From Bacteroides finegoldii DSM 17565 (lineage in GTDB: Bacteria; Bacteroidota; Bacteroidia; Bacteroidales; Bacteroidaceae), in NCBI RefSeq assembly GCF_000156195.1, contig NZ_GG688334.1:51537-87998 (forward strand): DNA of 36,462 nucleotides, given 5' to 3'. Under the pieces are notes generated by a model. The model ran no database searches. It saw nothing but the letters and a program-made list of their open reading frames with translations, and had not been told where the DNA came from. Of this stretch, positions 22,420-30,488 are shown one piece after another; within the stretch, counting starts at the first letter, position 1; every line of letters begins with the position of its first letter. A program made the translations under genes and the position numbers.

Positions 22420-22460
22420 TATATTTGCGGTCGGAACCGCCTTGAACACCCGCAAAAGTA
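22420..22460. promoter_or_regulatory. Face-to-face overlapping promoters
   Basis: On the + strand TATATTTG (22420-22427) serves as a -7 box for the glucosaminidase at 22486. On the - strand TACTTTTG (complement of 22453-22460) serves the gene at 22395. The two boxes overlap an inverted repeat TTTGCGG (22424-22430)/CCGCAAA (22450-22456), and each promoter fires towards the other. A protein bound there, or polymerase collision, could make the two operons mutually exclusive. Roles are inferred from box matches. Confidence 0.6.
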
Positions 22461-22485
22461 TTGTCAACCCTATCATTGAAAAGAA

Positions 22486-23190
22486 ATGCACAACATCATT
22501 CTGACCGCCGTGCTGCTGATTCTTGGTTCCGTTTCGGCATCGGCACAGTTCTATACGATTACCAAAGAGAAGGAAATCCGTCCGGAAAAGAAGCAAAAAG
22601 TGGCTCCTGATACCCTACAGAGGGGTTCTGTGGCTTTTGAGTCTTGCAAAAAGGCAGAAAAGGATTCACTTGCCCCAGAGGTGCCTGTAAAACTGCTTTC
22701 GGAGCTATATGCCCGAAAAGTTTACGCAAGGGTGTCCCACGAAAAAGCGTCTGATAAGGGAACTGAAAAAACTGAGGTTTCTGAACGAAAAGAACTTCCT
22801 GCGCTCACTATTCCCAATCTCTACCGGGAAATCATCCGCAATGGCATCCGGCATCCGAAGATAGTACTGGCACAAGCCATACTGGAAACAGGGTGGTTTC
22901 GCTCACCGCTTTGCCGAAACCGACACAATCTGTTTGGACTGACGAATCCCAAAACCGGGAAGTACTATGAGTTTAACCACTGGACGGAAAGTGTACGGGC
23001 TTACTACACTAAGGTGCAGTATAAGTATAAAGGAGGAAACTACCTGCTGTGGCTGCATAAGCTTGGCTATGCTGAAGATCCAAGGTATGTGCGTGAAGTA
23101 ATCAGAATTCTAAAAAAACTGGAAAATCGTAGAGTGGAATACAACATGCATTCAACTAAAAAAAGAAACAGAGACTACTTACGATTGTAG
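22486..23190 (+). CDS. Secreted glucosaminidase (peptidoglycan hydrolase)
   Basis: 234 residues. A signal peptide (MHNIILTAVLLILGSVSASA) ends at about residue 20. The linker to about residue 95 is charged. The catalytic domain (about 100-215) has the GH73-like glucosaminidase pattern: 'YREIIRNGIRHPKIVLAQAILETGWFRSPLCRNRHNLFGLT' with its glutamate in L-E-T-G, and 'YEFNHWTESVRAYY'. It would cleave cell-wall glycan locally to let a transfer apparatus pass. Rightward, opposite to the neighbouring leftward operon, with its own -7 box at 22420-22427. It is the last recognisable gene of the element before the potassium locus. Confidence 0.82.
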   Translation: MHNIILTAVLLILGSVSASAQFYTITKEKEIRPEKKQKVAPDTLQRGSVAFESCKKAEKDSLAPEVPVKLLSELYARKVYARVSHEKASDKGTEKTEVSERKELPALTIPNLYREIIRNGIRHPKIVLAQAILETGWFRSPLCRNRHNLFGLTNPKTGKYYEFNHWTESVRAYYTKVQYKYKGGNYLLWLHKLGYAEDPRYVREVIRILKKLENRRVEYNMHSTKKRNRDYLRL

Positions 23191-23257
23191 CCTCTGTGAA
23201 AATATATAGAGTATCGGTCGGGGAATTTGCACACCCGACCTACAATAGGTGTGCAAA
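23168..23257. repeat. Nested inverted repeats at the element/kdp junction
   Basis: ACAGAG-A-CTAC (23168-23178) pairs with GTAG-C-CTCTGT (23187-23197) across the glucosaminidase stop codon. Next, GGTCGGG (23216-23222)/CCCGACC (23234-23240) and TTTGCACACC (23226-23235)/GGTGTGCAAA (23248-23257, perfect 10 bp) overlap, so only one can form at a time. They probably terminate the glucosaminidase transcript; one may belong to an attachment site. No matching copy of the arms was seen at the left end of the window. Confidence 0.55.
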
Positions 23258-23302
23258 GTAACACAAAAAAAATAGATTATCTGAACTCTTCCTTGAAAAA
23301 CT

Positions 23303-23353
23303 TTTGGGAGAATAGTATTACCTTTGTATCATAAAACATATAACTTATGATAC
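23303..23353 (+). promoter_or_regulatory. Response-regulator promoter and start-codon hairpin
   Basis: TACCTTTG (23319-23326) is a perfect -7 box; a TTTG at 23303-23306 is closer than usual and may not be the -33. The leader is about 14 nt. GTATCAT (23326-23332) can pair with ATGATAC (23347-23353), which includes the start codon, so translation may be limited. Confidence 0.55.
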
Positions 23354-24675
23354 ATATTCTGATTATAGACGACGAAGACCCCATTCGTAACCTGCTGGCT
23401 CGCATGGTGGAGTTGGAAGGTTATCATGCTTCCAAGGCGGCAGATTGTCGTTCGGCATTGAAAATGCTGGAAACCCAACATTTTGAAGTGGTGCTTTGTG
23501 ACGTATTCCTGCCGGATGGCAACGGTGTGGACTTCATTTTCGATATTCACAAGATTCAACCCGATACAGCCGTTATCCTGCTCACCGCACATGGAAACAT
23601 CGCTGACGGTGTACAAGCCATCAAAAATGGAGCTTTTGATTACATTACCAAAGGAGACGATAATCGTAAGATTATTCCTACCATCAGTCGTGCTGTAGAA
23701 GAGGCAGATAAGAAAAAAGGGAAGATACTCCCGCCACCCACTTATTCTTTCCAGTCTATTATCGGCCAATCAGTTTGTTTGCAGCAAGCCATCAGTTTGG
23801 CTCAGAAAGTGGCCAAGACCGATGTCCCGGTTTTGCTGACCGGGGAGACGGGTACGGGCAAGGAAGTGTTTGCCCATGCCATTCATGCTGCCAGCAACCG
23901 TTCACAGTATCCTATTATAGAAATCAACTGTTCGGCTTTCAGCAAGGATTTGTTGGAAAGTGAATTGTTCGGCTACAAGGCCGGTGCTTTTACCGGTGCG
24001 ATCAAGGACAAGAAGGGATTGTTTGAAATAGCCAATCACGGTACCATCTTCTTGGATGAAATTGGAGAAATGGCCTTTGATTTGCAAGCCCGTTTATTGC
24101 GCATTTTGGAAACGGGGGAATATATCAAACTCGGAGACACCAAACGGACGCAAGTGGATGTACGTATCATTTCGGCTACCAACCGTCACCTAAAAGAGGA
24201 AATAGAGAAAGGAGAATTCCGGGAAGATCTCTTTTTCCGGCTATCCGTCTTTCAAATTCACCTGCCGGCTCTCCGAGAGCGAAAAGAAGACATCGAGAGT
24301 TTGGCTCGTTTATTTCTGCAACGCTGTGTAGCGAAATTCAACAAAACCATTGAAGACATAGACCCGGATGCCTTGCTTGCCCTCCGGCAGGCAGAATGGA
24401 AAGGCAATGTGCGCGAGTTGCGCAATGTCATCGAACGGAGTGCCGTCATCTGCGACAACCGGATTACCCGAGAAGACCTTCCCATCGAGCTACAGCAGAA
24501 TCCATACACACGCAGAGATGATAAGGGAGATGAATTTGAATTGGCAGCTATCGAACGAAAACATATCCTTAAAGTGCTACAGCACACTCATGGCAACAAG
24601 ACAGAAACGGCACGGTTACTGAAAATCGGACTTGCCACCTTGTATCGGAAAATAGAATCCTACCACATCCAATAA
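23347..24675 (+). CDS. NtrC-family sigma-54 response regulator (kdp activator)
   Basis: 442 residues. The receiver domain is at 1-120, with acidic pocket D8/D9 and phospho-acceptor D52 in 'VVLCDVFLPDGNG'. The AAA+ domain has Walker A GETGTGKE (166-173), GAFTGA (213-218, contacts sigma-54) and 'GTIFLDEIGEM' Walker B. A Fis-type HTH is C-terminal ('TETARLLKIGLATLYRKI'). All residues needed for sigma-54 activation are present. A sigma-54 site stands upstream of the next operon (24819-24833), and a cognate kinase is likely at 33196. Hence it replaces the OmpR-type KdpE that activates kdp in enterobacteria. It is transcribed alone from the promoter at 23319; a terminator follows. Confidence 0.9.
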   Translation: MIHILIIDDEDPIRNLLARMVELEGYHASKAADCRSALKMLETQHFEVVLCDVFLPDGNGVDFIFDIHKIQPDTAVILLTAHGNIADGVQAIKNGAFDYITKGDDNRKIIPTISRAVEEADKKKGKILPPPTYSFQSIIGQSVCLQQAISLAQKVAKTDVPVLLTGETGTGKEVFAHAIHAASNRSQYPIIEINCSAFSKDLLESELFGYKAGAFTGAIKDKKGLFEIANHGTIFLDEIGEMAFDLQARLLRILETGEYIKLGDTKRTQVDVRIISATNRHLKEEIEKGEFREDLFFRLSVFQIHLPALRERKEDIESLARLFLQRCVAKFNKTIEDIDPDALLALRQAEWKGNVRELRNVIERSAVICDNRITREDLPIELQQNPYTRRDDKGDEFELAAIERKHILKVLQHTHGNKTETARLLKIGLATLYRKIESYHIQ

Positions 24676-24717
24676 AGTAAAAGAGCAAACAATCCCCTTT
24701 ACTGTTTCATTCTAATA

Positions 24718-24752
24718 GAGCGGCCTTCTCATTTTGAGAGGGTCGCTTTATT
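24718..24752 (+). terminator. Terminator after the response regulator
   Basis: An imperfect stem (about GAGCGGCCTTCTC, from 24718) pairs with GAGAGGGTCGCT, followed by TTATTATT. It separates the regulator gene from the sigma-54 promoter downstream. Confidence 0.7.
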
Positions 24753-24818
24753 ATTTGATTCCTGTTAATATTCTTTTTACGCCTCATACACAAGCAGTTT
24801 GATTCTTACCCGTTTTCT

Positions 24819-24833
24819 TGGCACATCCCTTGC
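24819..24833 (+). promoter_or_regulatory. Sigma-54 promoter of kdpFABC
   Basis: TGGCAC (24819-24824), 5 bp, TTGC (24830-24833): perfect match to the -24/-12 consensus with GG-N10-GC spacing. It is oriented to the kdp genes, whose first ORF starts at 24892 (leader about 45 nt). The NtrC-type gene upstream is the obvious activator; its enhancer sites are not identified. Confidence 0.9.
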
Positions 24834-24891
24834 CTATATAATGCCATCATGTATAACTCATAATAATTGTAATAACTAAAATGAAAAGAAA

Positions 24892-24987
24892 ATGAACGAA
24901 ATGATTGGAATCGCCATCTGTGTAGCCAGCGGATTGGCCTGTTTTAAACTGTTTATGAAGTGTATTGATTGGTTCGACAACCTATAA
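24892..24987 (+). CDS. 31-residue membrane peptide ahead of kdpF
   Basis: Reads MNEMIGIAICVASGLACFKL and ends CIDWFDNL. A hydrophobic stretch of about 15 residues suggests a single membrane span. It is the first frame after the sigma-54 promoter and stops 12 bp before kdpF. It could be a KdpF-like regulatory peptide or a translated leader. The small size makes it uncertain. Confidence 0.5.
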   Translation: MNEMIGIAICVASGLACFKLFMKCIDWFDNL

Positions 24988-24999
24988 AAAGAGAAAGGT

Positions 25000-25080
25000 A
25001 TGTATACAGCATTGTTTATCGTAGGTATTATCTTGTTCGGCTATCTTGCTTATGTCTTGGTTAAGCCGGAAAAATTCTAA
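25000..25080 (+). CDS. kdpF: KdpF, small subunit of the potassium-transporting ATPase
   Basis: 26 residues (MYTALFIVGIILFGYLAYVL, ending VKPEKF). The single membrane span followed by the K-P-E-(K/R)-F end is typical of KdpF, which stabilises KdpABC. It lies 11 bp before kdpA, in the usual order F-A-B-C, under the sigma-54 promoter at 24819. Confidence 0.87.
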   Translation: MYTALFIVGIILFGYLAYVLVKPEKF

Positions 25081-25091
25081 AAAAAGAAGTT

Positions 25092-26798
25092 ATGAATACA
25101 GAAATAATAGGTATAGTAGCCCAAGTGGTATTGATGGTCGTTCTCAGCTATCCGCTGGGGAAATACATCGCTCGTGTATATCAAGGAAAAAAGGTTTGGA
25201 CAGATTTCATGAAGCCGATAGAAGGATGGATTTTCCGTCTTTCGGGCATTCATCCCGATGAAGAAATGAACTGGAAGCAATTCTTGAGAGCACTACTCAC
25301 CGTGAATCTGTTTTGGTTCATTTGGGGTATGGTGTTGCTTACCTTGCAAGGTTGGTTGCCTCTGAATCCGGATGGCAATTTGGCACAAAGTGCTCACCAG
25401 GCTTTCAACACCTGCATTTCGTTTATGGTAAACTGCAACGAACAGCACTACAGTGGAGAAAGCAACTTAACCTATTTTACTCAGCTCTTCGTTATTATGC
25501 TGTTCCAGTTCCTAACTGCTGCTACCGGTATGGCTGCCATGGCAGGAGTCATGAAAGCTTTGGGAGAAAAGACCACACAAACTATCGGCAATTTCTGGAA
25601 TTTTTTGGTACTTAGCTGTACCCGTATTCTTCTTCCGTTGTCTTTAGTTGTCGGCTTTATTCTAATTACGCAAGGTATTCCCATGGGATTTGACGGAAAA
25701 ATGGAAGTAACCACCCTGGAAGGTGAAACCCAATATGTGTCACAAGGTCCGGCGGCTACCATTATCCCCATCAAACAGTTGGGTACCAACGGCGGAGGCT
25801 ATTTCGGGGTTAACTCTTCCCATCCCTTGGAAAATCCGACCTATTTATCCAATATGATAGAATGCTGGTCCATCTTGATTATTCCTATGGCTATGGCTTT
25901 TGCATTCGGATTTTATGTGAACCGGAAGAAATTGGGATACAGCATCTATGGAGTTATGCTGGTAGCCTTTCTGATAGGAGTCTGTGTCAATGTATCACAA
26001 GAGATGGGAGGTAATCCACGTATTGATGCCATGGGAATTACACAAGAAAATGGCTCAATGGAAGGGAAAGAAATACGTTTGGGGGCCGGTGCCACCGGAT
26101 TGTGGAGTGTTGTGACCACCGTAACCTCCAATGGGTCTGTCAACGGGATGCATGACTCTACCCTGCCTCTTTCGGGGATGATAGAAATGCTGAACATGCA
26201 GATTAATACATGGTTCGGTGGTGTCGGCGTAGGCTGGATGAATTACTTTACGTTCCTCATCATCGCTGTATTTATCAGCGGGTTGATGGTAGGCCGGACT
26301 CCTGAATTCATGGGGCACAAGGTGGAAGCCCGCGAAATGAAAATTGCTTCTATCGTAGCGCTGCTGCATCCGTTTGTCATCCTGGTCGGAACGGCCCTGG
26401 CTGCCTATCTGTATGTTCATGCCCCGGCTTTTGTGGCGAGCGAAGGCGGGTGGCTCAACAATCCTGGTTCCCATGGATTGGGAGAAATGCTTTATGAGTT
26501 TACCTCTTGTGCGGCCAATAACGGATCTGGATTCGAAGGCTTGGGTGACAATACCTGGTTCTGGAATTTTTCCTGTGGCATTGTACTGATCCTGAGCCGT
26601 TTCATTCCGATTATCGGTCAGGTAGCTTTGGCCGGACTGCTGGCTCAGAAAAGATACATTCCTGAAAGTGCTGGCACGCTGAAAACTGATACGGTGACCT
26701 TTGCTGTCATGACCTTTGCTGTCATCTTTATCGTAGCTGCCTTGTCTTTCTTCCCGGCACAGGCCCTGACCACACTGACGGAACATTTTTCTCTCTAA
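25092..26798 (+). CDS. kdpA: KdpA, potassium-translocating subunit
   Basis: 568 residues, standard length. It has ten or so membrane segments and four pseudo-repeated pore loops, including 'SFMVNCNEQHYSGESNLTYF', 'TNGGGYFGVNSSHPLENPT' (with the G-G-G-Y-F-G selectivity element) and 'TSCAANNGSGFEGL'. KdpA selects potassium and passes it to the P-type pump KdpB in the inner membrane. It follows kdpF after 11 bp and precedes kdpB by 26 bp. No sign of frameshift. Confidence 0.97.
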   Translation: MNTEIIGIVAQVVLMVVLSYPLGKYIARVYQGKKVWTDFMKPIEGWIFRLSGIHPDEEMNWKQFLRALLTVNLFWFIWGMVLLTLQGWLPLNPDGNLAQSAHQAFNTCISFMVNCNEQHYSGESNLTYFTQLFVIMLFQFLTAATGMAAMAGVMKALGEKTTQTIGNFWNFLVLSCTRILLPLSLVVGFILITQGIPMGFDGKMEVTTLEGETQYVSQGPAATIIPIKQLGTNGGGYFGVNSSHPLENPTYLSNMIECWSILIIPMAMAFAFGFYVNRKKLGYSIYGVMLVAFLIGVCVNVSQEMGGNPRIDAMGITQENGSMEGKEIRLGAGATGLWSVVTTVTSNGSVNGMHDSTLPLSGMIEMLNMQINTWFGGVGVGWMNYFTFLIIAVFISGLMVGRTPEFMGHKVEAREMKIASIVALLHPFVILVGTALAAYLYVHAPAFVASEGGWLNNPGSHGLGEMLYEFTSCAANNGSGFEGLGDNTWFWNFSCGIVLILSRFIPIIGQVALAGLLAQKRYIPESAGTLKTDTVTFAVMTFAVIFIVAALSFFPAQALTTLTEHFSL

Positions 26799-26824
26799 TT
26801 ACAACTGATTAATAGCAAGAAAAT

Positions 26825-28861
26825 ATGAATACTAAAAATAAAAACAACTCCTTGTTTCAGAAAGACCAGCTGAAAGCCAGTCTCAAACAGTCTTTCGTTA
26901 AACTGAATCCACGACTGATGGTGAAAAACCCTATTATGTTCACAGTGGAAATCGCCACCTTTTTCATGCTGCCGGTGACCGTCTATTCAGCGGTGAGCGA
27001 TGCACAGGGCTCGGTAATCTATAACTTCAGCGTTTTCGTCATTCTTTTTCTGACCTTGCTTTTTGCCAACTTTGCGGAAGCCATTGCCGAAGCACGGGGC
27101 AAGGCTCAGGCTGACAGCTTGCGCAAAACTCGTGAGGAAACACCTGCCAAGCGGGTCACAGGTGGAAAGCTGGAGTCTGTAAGCAGTTCCCAACTGAAGA
27201 AAGGCGATGTCTTTGAGTGTGAAGCAGGGGATGTCATTCCTGCAGACGGTGAAATCATAGAAGGTCTGGCCTCCATCGATGAAAGTGCGATTACGGGAGA
27301 ATCCGCTCCGGTGATCCGTGAAGCCGGCGGAGATAAAAGTTCGGTAACTGGGGGTACAAAAGTGCTCTCAGATCGGATTCGGGTGGTGGTTACCACACAG
27401 CCCGGAGAGAGTTTCCTTGACAAGATGATTGCATTGGTCGAAGGGGCTAGCCGGCAGAAAACGCCGAATGAGATTGCACTGACCATCCTGCTGGCTGTAT
27501 TCACACTTGTCTTTCTGGTGGTGTGCATTACGCTGAAGCCGATGGCCGACTATTCCGGCACTACCATTACGATAGCCGCTTTCCTGTCTCTCTTTGTCTG
27601 TCTGATTCCTACCACCATCGGTGGACTGCTTTCCGCCATCGGAATTGCAGGTATGGACCGCGCACTGCGTGCCAATGTCATCACCAAATCCGGAAAAGCC
27701 GTTGAGACAGCAGGAGATGTGGATACACTTTTACTGGACAAGACGGGTACCATCACTATCGGAAACCGTAAGGCTACAGCCTTTCATCCGGTCAAAGAGA
27801 TTCCTCTGCACCGTTTTGTGGAAATATGCATGCTCTCTTCCGTAGCCGATGACACTCCGGAAGGTAAATCCATCATCGAATTGGGACGCGAACAAGGCAT
27901 CCGCATGCATACACTCCAGACGGAAGGGGCCCACATGATCCAGTTTACGGCGGAAACCAAATGCTCTGGCATAGACCTGAAAGACGGTACCCAAATTCGT
28001 AAAGGGGCTTTTGATGCCATCCGCAGTCTGACGCAGGCAGCCGGTCATGACTTTCCCCGGGAAACGGAAGATGCAATCCGAAACATATCAGGCAACGGAG
28101 GTACTCCTTTGGTGGTCTGTGTCAATCAGAAAGTGGCCGGTGTCATTGAATTGCAGGACATTATCAAACCAGGTATAGAAGAGCGATTTGAACGCTTACG
28201 AAAAATGGGTGTCAAAACGGTGATGGTAACGGGAGACAATCCCTTGACGGCACAATACATTGCAAAAAAAGCGGGTGTGGATGACTTCATCGCCGAAGCC
28301 AAGCCGGAAGACAAGATGAATTACATCCGTCGGGAACAGGCGGCCGGCAAGCTGGTGGCCATGATGGGTGACGGTACAAACGATGCTCCGGCTTTGGCAC
28401 AGGCCAACGTAGGGGTAGCCATGAACAGCGGTACACAGGCGGCAAAAGAAGCCGGCAACATGGTTGACCTAGATAATGACCCGACTAAACTGATCGAAAT
28501 CGTAGAGATTGGAAAGCAGCTGTTGATGACACGAGGTACACTGACCACCTTTTCCATCGCTAACGATGTGGCAAAATACTTTGCTATCATTCCGGCCTTG
28601 TTCATGGTTTCTGTTCCTCAATTGGGTGCCCTTAACATCATGGGGCTTCACAGTCCGGAAAGTGCCATCCTTTCCGCCGTCATCTTCAATGCGCTCATCA
28701 TTCCTGCGCTGATACCCCTGGCGCTGAAAGGAGTTGCCTACAAGCCGATCGGTGCCAGTGCTCTGCTTCGTCGAAACCTGCTTATCTATGGGGTAGGCGG
28801 TTTGATAGCTCCCTTTGTGGGTATCAAACTGATTGACCTGCTCGTTGGTCTGTTTGTCTAG
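26825..28861 (+). CDS. kdpB: KdpB, P-type ATPase subunit
   Basis: 678 residues. The actuator loop is 'SAITGESAPV' near residue 157. The phosphorylation motif DKTGT is at 305-309 (phospho-D305). 'KTVMVTGDNPLTA' and 'MMGDGTNDAPALAQANVGVAM' form the P-domain hinge, and several membrane segments flank these. It hydrolyses ATP to drive potassium uptake with high affinity through KdpA. Length and motifs match a full, active family member. It lies in the operon between kdpA and kdpC. Confidence 0.97.
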   Translation: MNTKNKNNSLFQKDQLKASLKQSFVKLNPRLMVKNPIMFTVEIATFFMLPVTVYSAVSDAQGSVIYNFSVFVILFLTLLFANFAEAIAEARGKAQADSLRKTREETPAKRVTGGKLESVSSSQLKKGDVFECEAGDVIPADGEIIEGLASIDESAITGESAPVIREAGGDKSSVTGGTKVLSDRIRVVVTTQPGESFLDKMIALVEGASRQKTPNEIALTILLAVFTLVFLVVCITLKPMADYSGTTITIAAFLSLFVCLIPTTIGGLLSAIGIAGMDRALRANVITKSGKAVETAGDVDTLLLDKTGTITIGNRKATAFHPVKEIPLHRFVEICMLSSVADDTPEGKSIIELGREQGIRMHTLQTEGAHMIQFTAETKCSGIDLKDGTQIRKGAFDAIRSLTQAAGHDFPRETEDAIRNISGNGGTPLVVCVNQKVAGVIELQDIIKPGIEERFERLRKMGVKTVMVTGDNPLTAQYIAKKAGVDDFIAEAKPEDKMNYIRREQAAGKLVAMMGDGTNDAPALAQANVGVAMNSGTQAAKEAGNMVDLDNDPTKLIEIVEIGKQLLMTRGTLTTFSIANDVAKYFAIIPALFMVSVPQLGALNIMGLHSPESAILSAVIFNALIIPALIPLALKGVAYKPIGASALLRRNLLIYGVGGLIAPFVGIKLIDLLVGLFV

Positions 28862-28918
28862 CCCATCTTTCATGATAACTTATTCAAACCCATTTAATTG
28901 ACTCAAAAATTATTCATT

Positions 28919-29494
28919 ATGAAGAATCTGATAAAATCCATCAAACTTACCCTTGTTTTCTGTGTGTTTTTGTCCGTATGCTATGTGCTGGTCCTGTGGG
29001 TGTATGCCCAGTTCGCTGCGCCGGGTGAGGGTGGCAATGCCGAAACTGTCACGCTAAACGGTAAAGTAGTGGGGGTAGCCAACGTCGGACAGCGGTTTAC
29101 CCAAGATATTTATTTTTGGGGTCGTCCCTCTTGTGCCGGTGACGGTTACGACGGCACCAGCTCGGCAGGCAGCAACAAAGGGGTAACCAATGAAAGCTAC
29201 CTGAAAGAGGTCGAGGCCCGGATAGACACCTTTTTACTGCACCATCCGTACCTGAAACGTGCGGAGGTGCCTGCAGAAATGGTAACGGCCAGTGCCTCCG
29301 GATTGGATCCTGACATCACACCGGCCTGTGCCTATGTGCAGATAAAACGGGTGGCTACTGCCAGAGGATGGAGCGAAGAAGAAGTGAAAGCACTGGTGGA
29401 AAGCCATATCGAAAGACCGCTTTTCGGCATTTTCGGGCCTTCCAAAATCAATGTGTTGAAACTGAATGTTGCTTTAGATGAACATAAGAAATAA
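28919..29494 (+). CDS. kdpC: KdpC, chaperone-like subunit
   Basis: 191 residues from the ATG at 28919; a TTG at 28898 in frame is less likely. One N-terminal membrane anchor ('LIKSIKLTLVFCVFLSVCYVLVLWV') is followed by the periplasmic domain with 'DIYFWGRPSCAGDGYDGTSSAGSNKG' and 'ASGLDPDITPACAYVQIKRVA', both classical KdpC motifs. It assists nucleotide binding by KdpB and assembly of the complex. It follows kdpB after 57 bp. Confidence 0.95.
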   Translation: MKNLIKSIKLTLVFCVFLSVCYVLVLWVYAQFAAPGEGGNAETVTLNGKVVGVANVGQRFTQDIYFWGRPSCAGDGYDGTSSAGSNKGVTNESYLKEVEARIDTFLLHHPYLKRAEVPAEMVTASASGLDPDITPACAYVQIKRVATARGWSEEEVKALVESHIERPLFGIFGPSKINVLKLNVALDEHKK

Positions 29495-29513
29495 CCTTTA
29501 ATCCGTTTGTACC

Positions 29514-30230
29514 ATGTATGCTTTTATCAAAAAAAATCTGCTGCTCATAGGAGCAGTGGCTTGTTTATATCCTTTACAAGTTTCTGCACAAAACAAACTA
29601 TCCGTCCATGCCAAGGCGGATTTCGTATCTGACTATATCTGGCGCGGAGCCGATCAGCAGTCCGGCTGTTCGGTACAGCCTTCTCTCACGCTGGGCTATG
29701 CTGGTTTTTCTCTCAATATTTGGGGTAGCCAGTCACTCACCAAATGGGAAGAAGGAGGTGCCAAAGAATGGGATATCAACCTCGGATATACCTACCGGAA
29801 TTTTACAGTCACCCTATCCGACTACTGGTGGAGCGGTATCAACCAGCCTTATGGCCATTACAAAAACAGCCATTATTTCGAGGGCACTCTGGCTTACTGC
29901 TTTGGCGATACTTTTCCGCTATCCCTTTCATGGAGTACCATGTTTGCCGGGGCAGACAAGAATGAGAAGGGTAATCTGCAGGCATCCACTTATCTTTCGG
30001 CCTCCTATGTATTCCGGCTGCCTGCTGACATAGTGATGACTCCAGCTGTTGGTTTTACTCCTTGGAAGGGAATGTATCACCATAAAGCTGCTTTTACAGA
30101 CGTATCTCTGAAAGTTTCCAAGGAAGTATCGTTGTCAAACCATTTAGCAATCCCCTTATTTGTTCAAGCTATCGTATCACCGGTATATGACCGAACTTAC
30201 CTGGTAGCAGGAATCGGCATTGGATTTTAA
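29514..30230 (+). CDS. Outer-membrane beta-barrel protein in the kdp operon
   Basis: 238 residues. Signal peptide 'MYAFIKKNLLLIGAVACLYP' leads to 'LQVSAQ'. The mature part alternates aromatic beta-strands ('DFVSDYIWRGADQQSGCSVQPSL', 'EWDINLGYTYRNFTVTLSDYWW', 'YLVAGIGIGF' with a terminal F). 'DYIWRG' resembles the TorF/Gcw_chp-type putative porins. It is probably a beta-barrel for ion passage through the outer membrane, supplying potassium to KdpABC. The gene lies 19 bp after kdpC, so it is part of the operon; this inclusion is not part of the enterobacterial kdp operon. Confidence 0.78.
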   Translation: MYAFIKKNLLLIGAVACLYPLQVSAQNKLSVHAKADFVSDYIWRGADQQSGCSVQPSLTLGYAGFSLNIWGSQSLTKWEEGGAKEWDINLGYTYRNFTVTLSDYWWSGINQPYGHYKNSHYFEGTLAYCFGDTFPLSLSWSTMFAGADKNEKGNLQASTYLSASYVFRLPADIVMTPAVGFTPWKGMYHHKAAFTDVSLKVSKEVSLSNHLAIPLFVQAIVSPVYDRTYLVAGIGIGF

Positions 30231-30278
30231 CATTTCCACCACCTTGTACTCTTATAGACAGTGGAAAGGAAAGACTTG

Positions 30279-30318
30279 TTTTCTCAAAATGAAAAGGTTT
30301 CTTCTCAGATTGAGAAAA
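30279..30318 (+). terminator. Alternative hairpins after the kdp operon
   Basis: TTTTCTCA (30279-30286) pairs with TGAGAAAA (30311-30318), while TTCTCA (30302-30307) can instead pair with TGAGAA (30311-30316). The two are exclusive, a layout seen in attenuators or weak terminators. They stand between the barrel gene and the trkH promoter. Function is inferred. Confidence 0.45.
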
Positions 30319-30393
30319 CAGTTTGCCTTTTCATTCCTCTTTTATATCTTCATAGCTGCTGATTTTCAAGTGATAATGAAAGATCTGGAACAA

Positions 30394-30408
30394 TGGCACA
30401 GTCCTTGT
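30394..30408 (+). promoter_or_regulatory. Second sigma-54 promoter, upstream of trkH
   Basis: TGGCAC (30394-30399), 5 bp, TTGT (30405-30408). This differs from consensus TTGC only at the final base. It faces trkH, with a predicted start of transcription near 30419. It suggests that trkH and the genes beyond respond to the same regulator as kdpFABC. Confidence 0.7.
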
Positions 30409-30488
30409 TTCTCATGTAATAAAATAAAAGAACAATGGAAGAATGGTATCAAAGCAATAAAGTTTCTTTTCAGAGAAACAGGGACTGT

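Noticed and set aside
22396..22596. 67-residue N-terminal extension of the DUF4099/3945 gene
   Set aside because: It overlaps the divergent promoters and the signal peptide of the glucosaminidase gene; the family start matches 22395.
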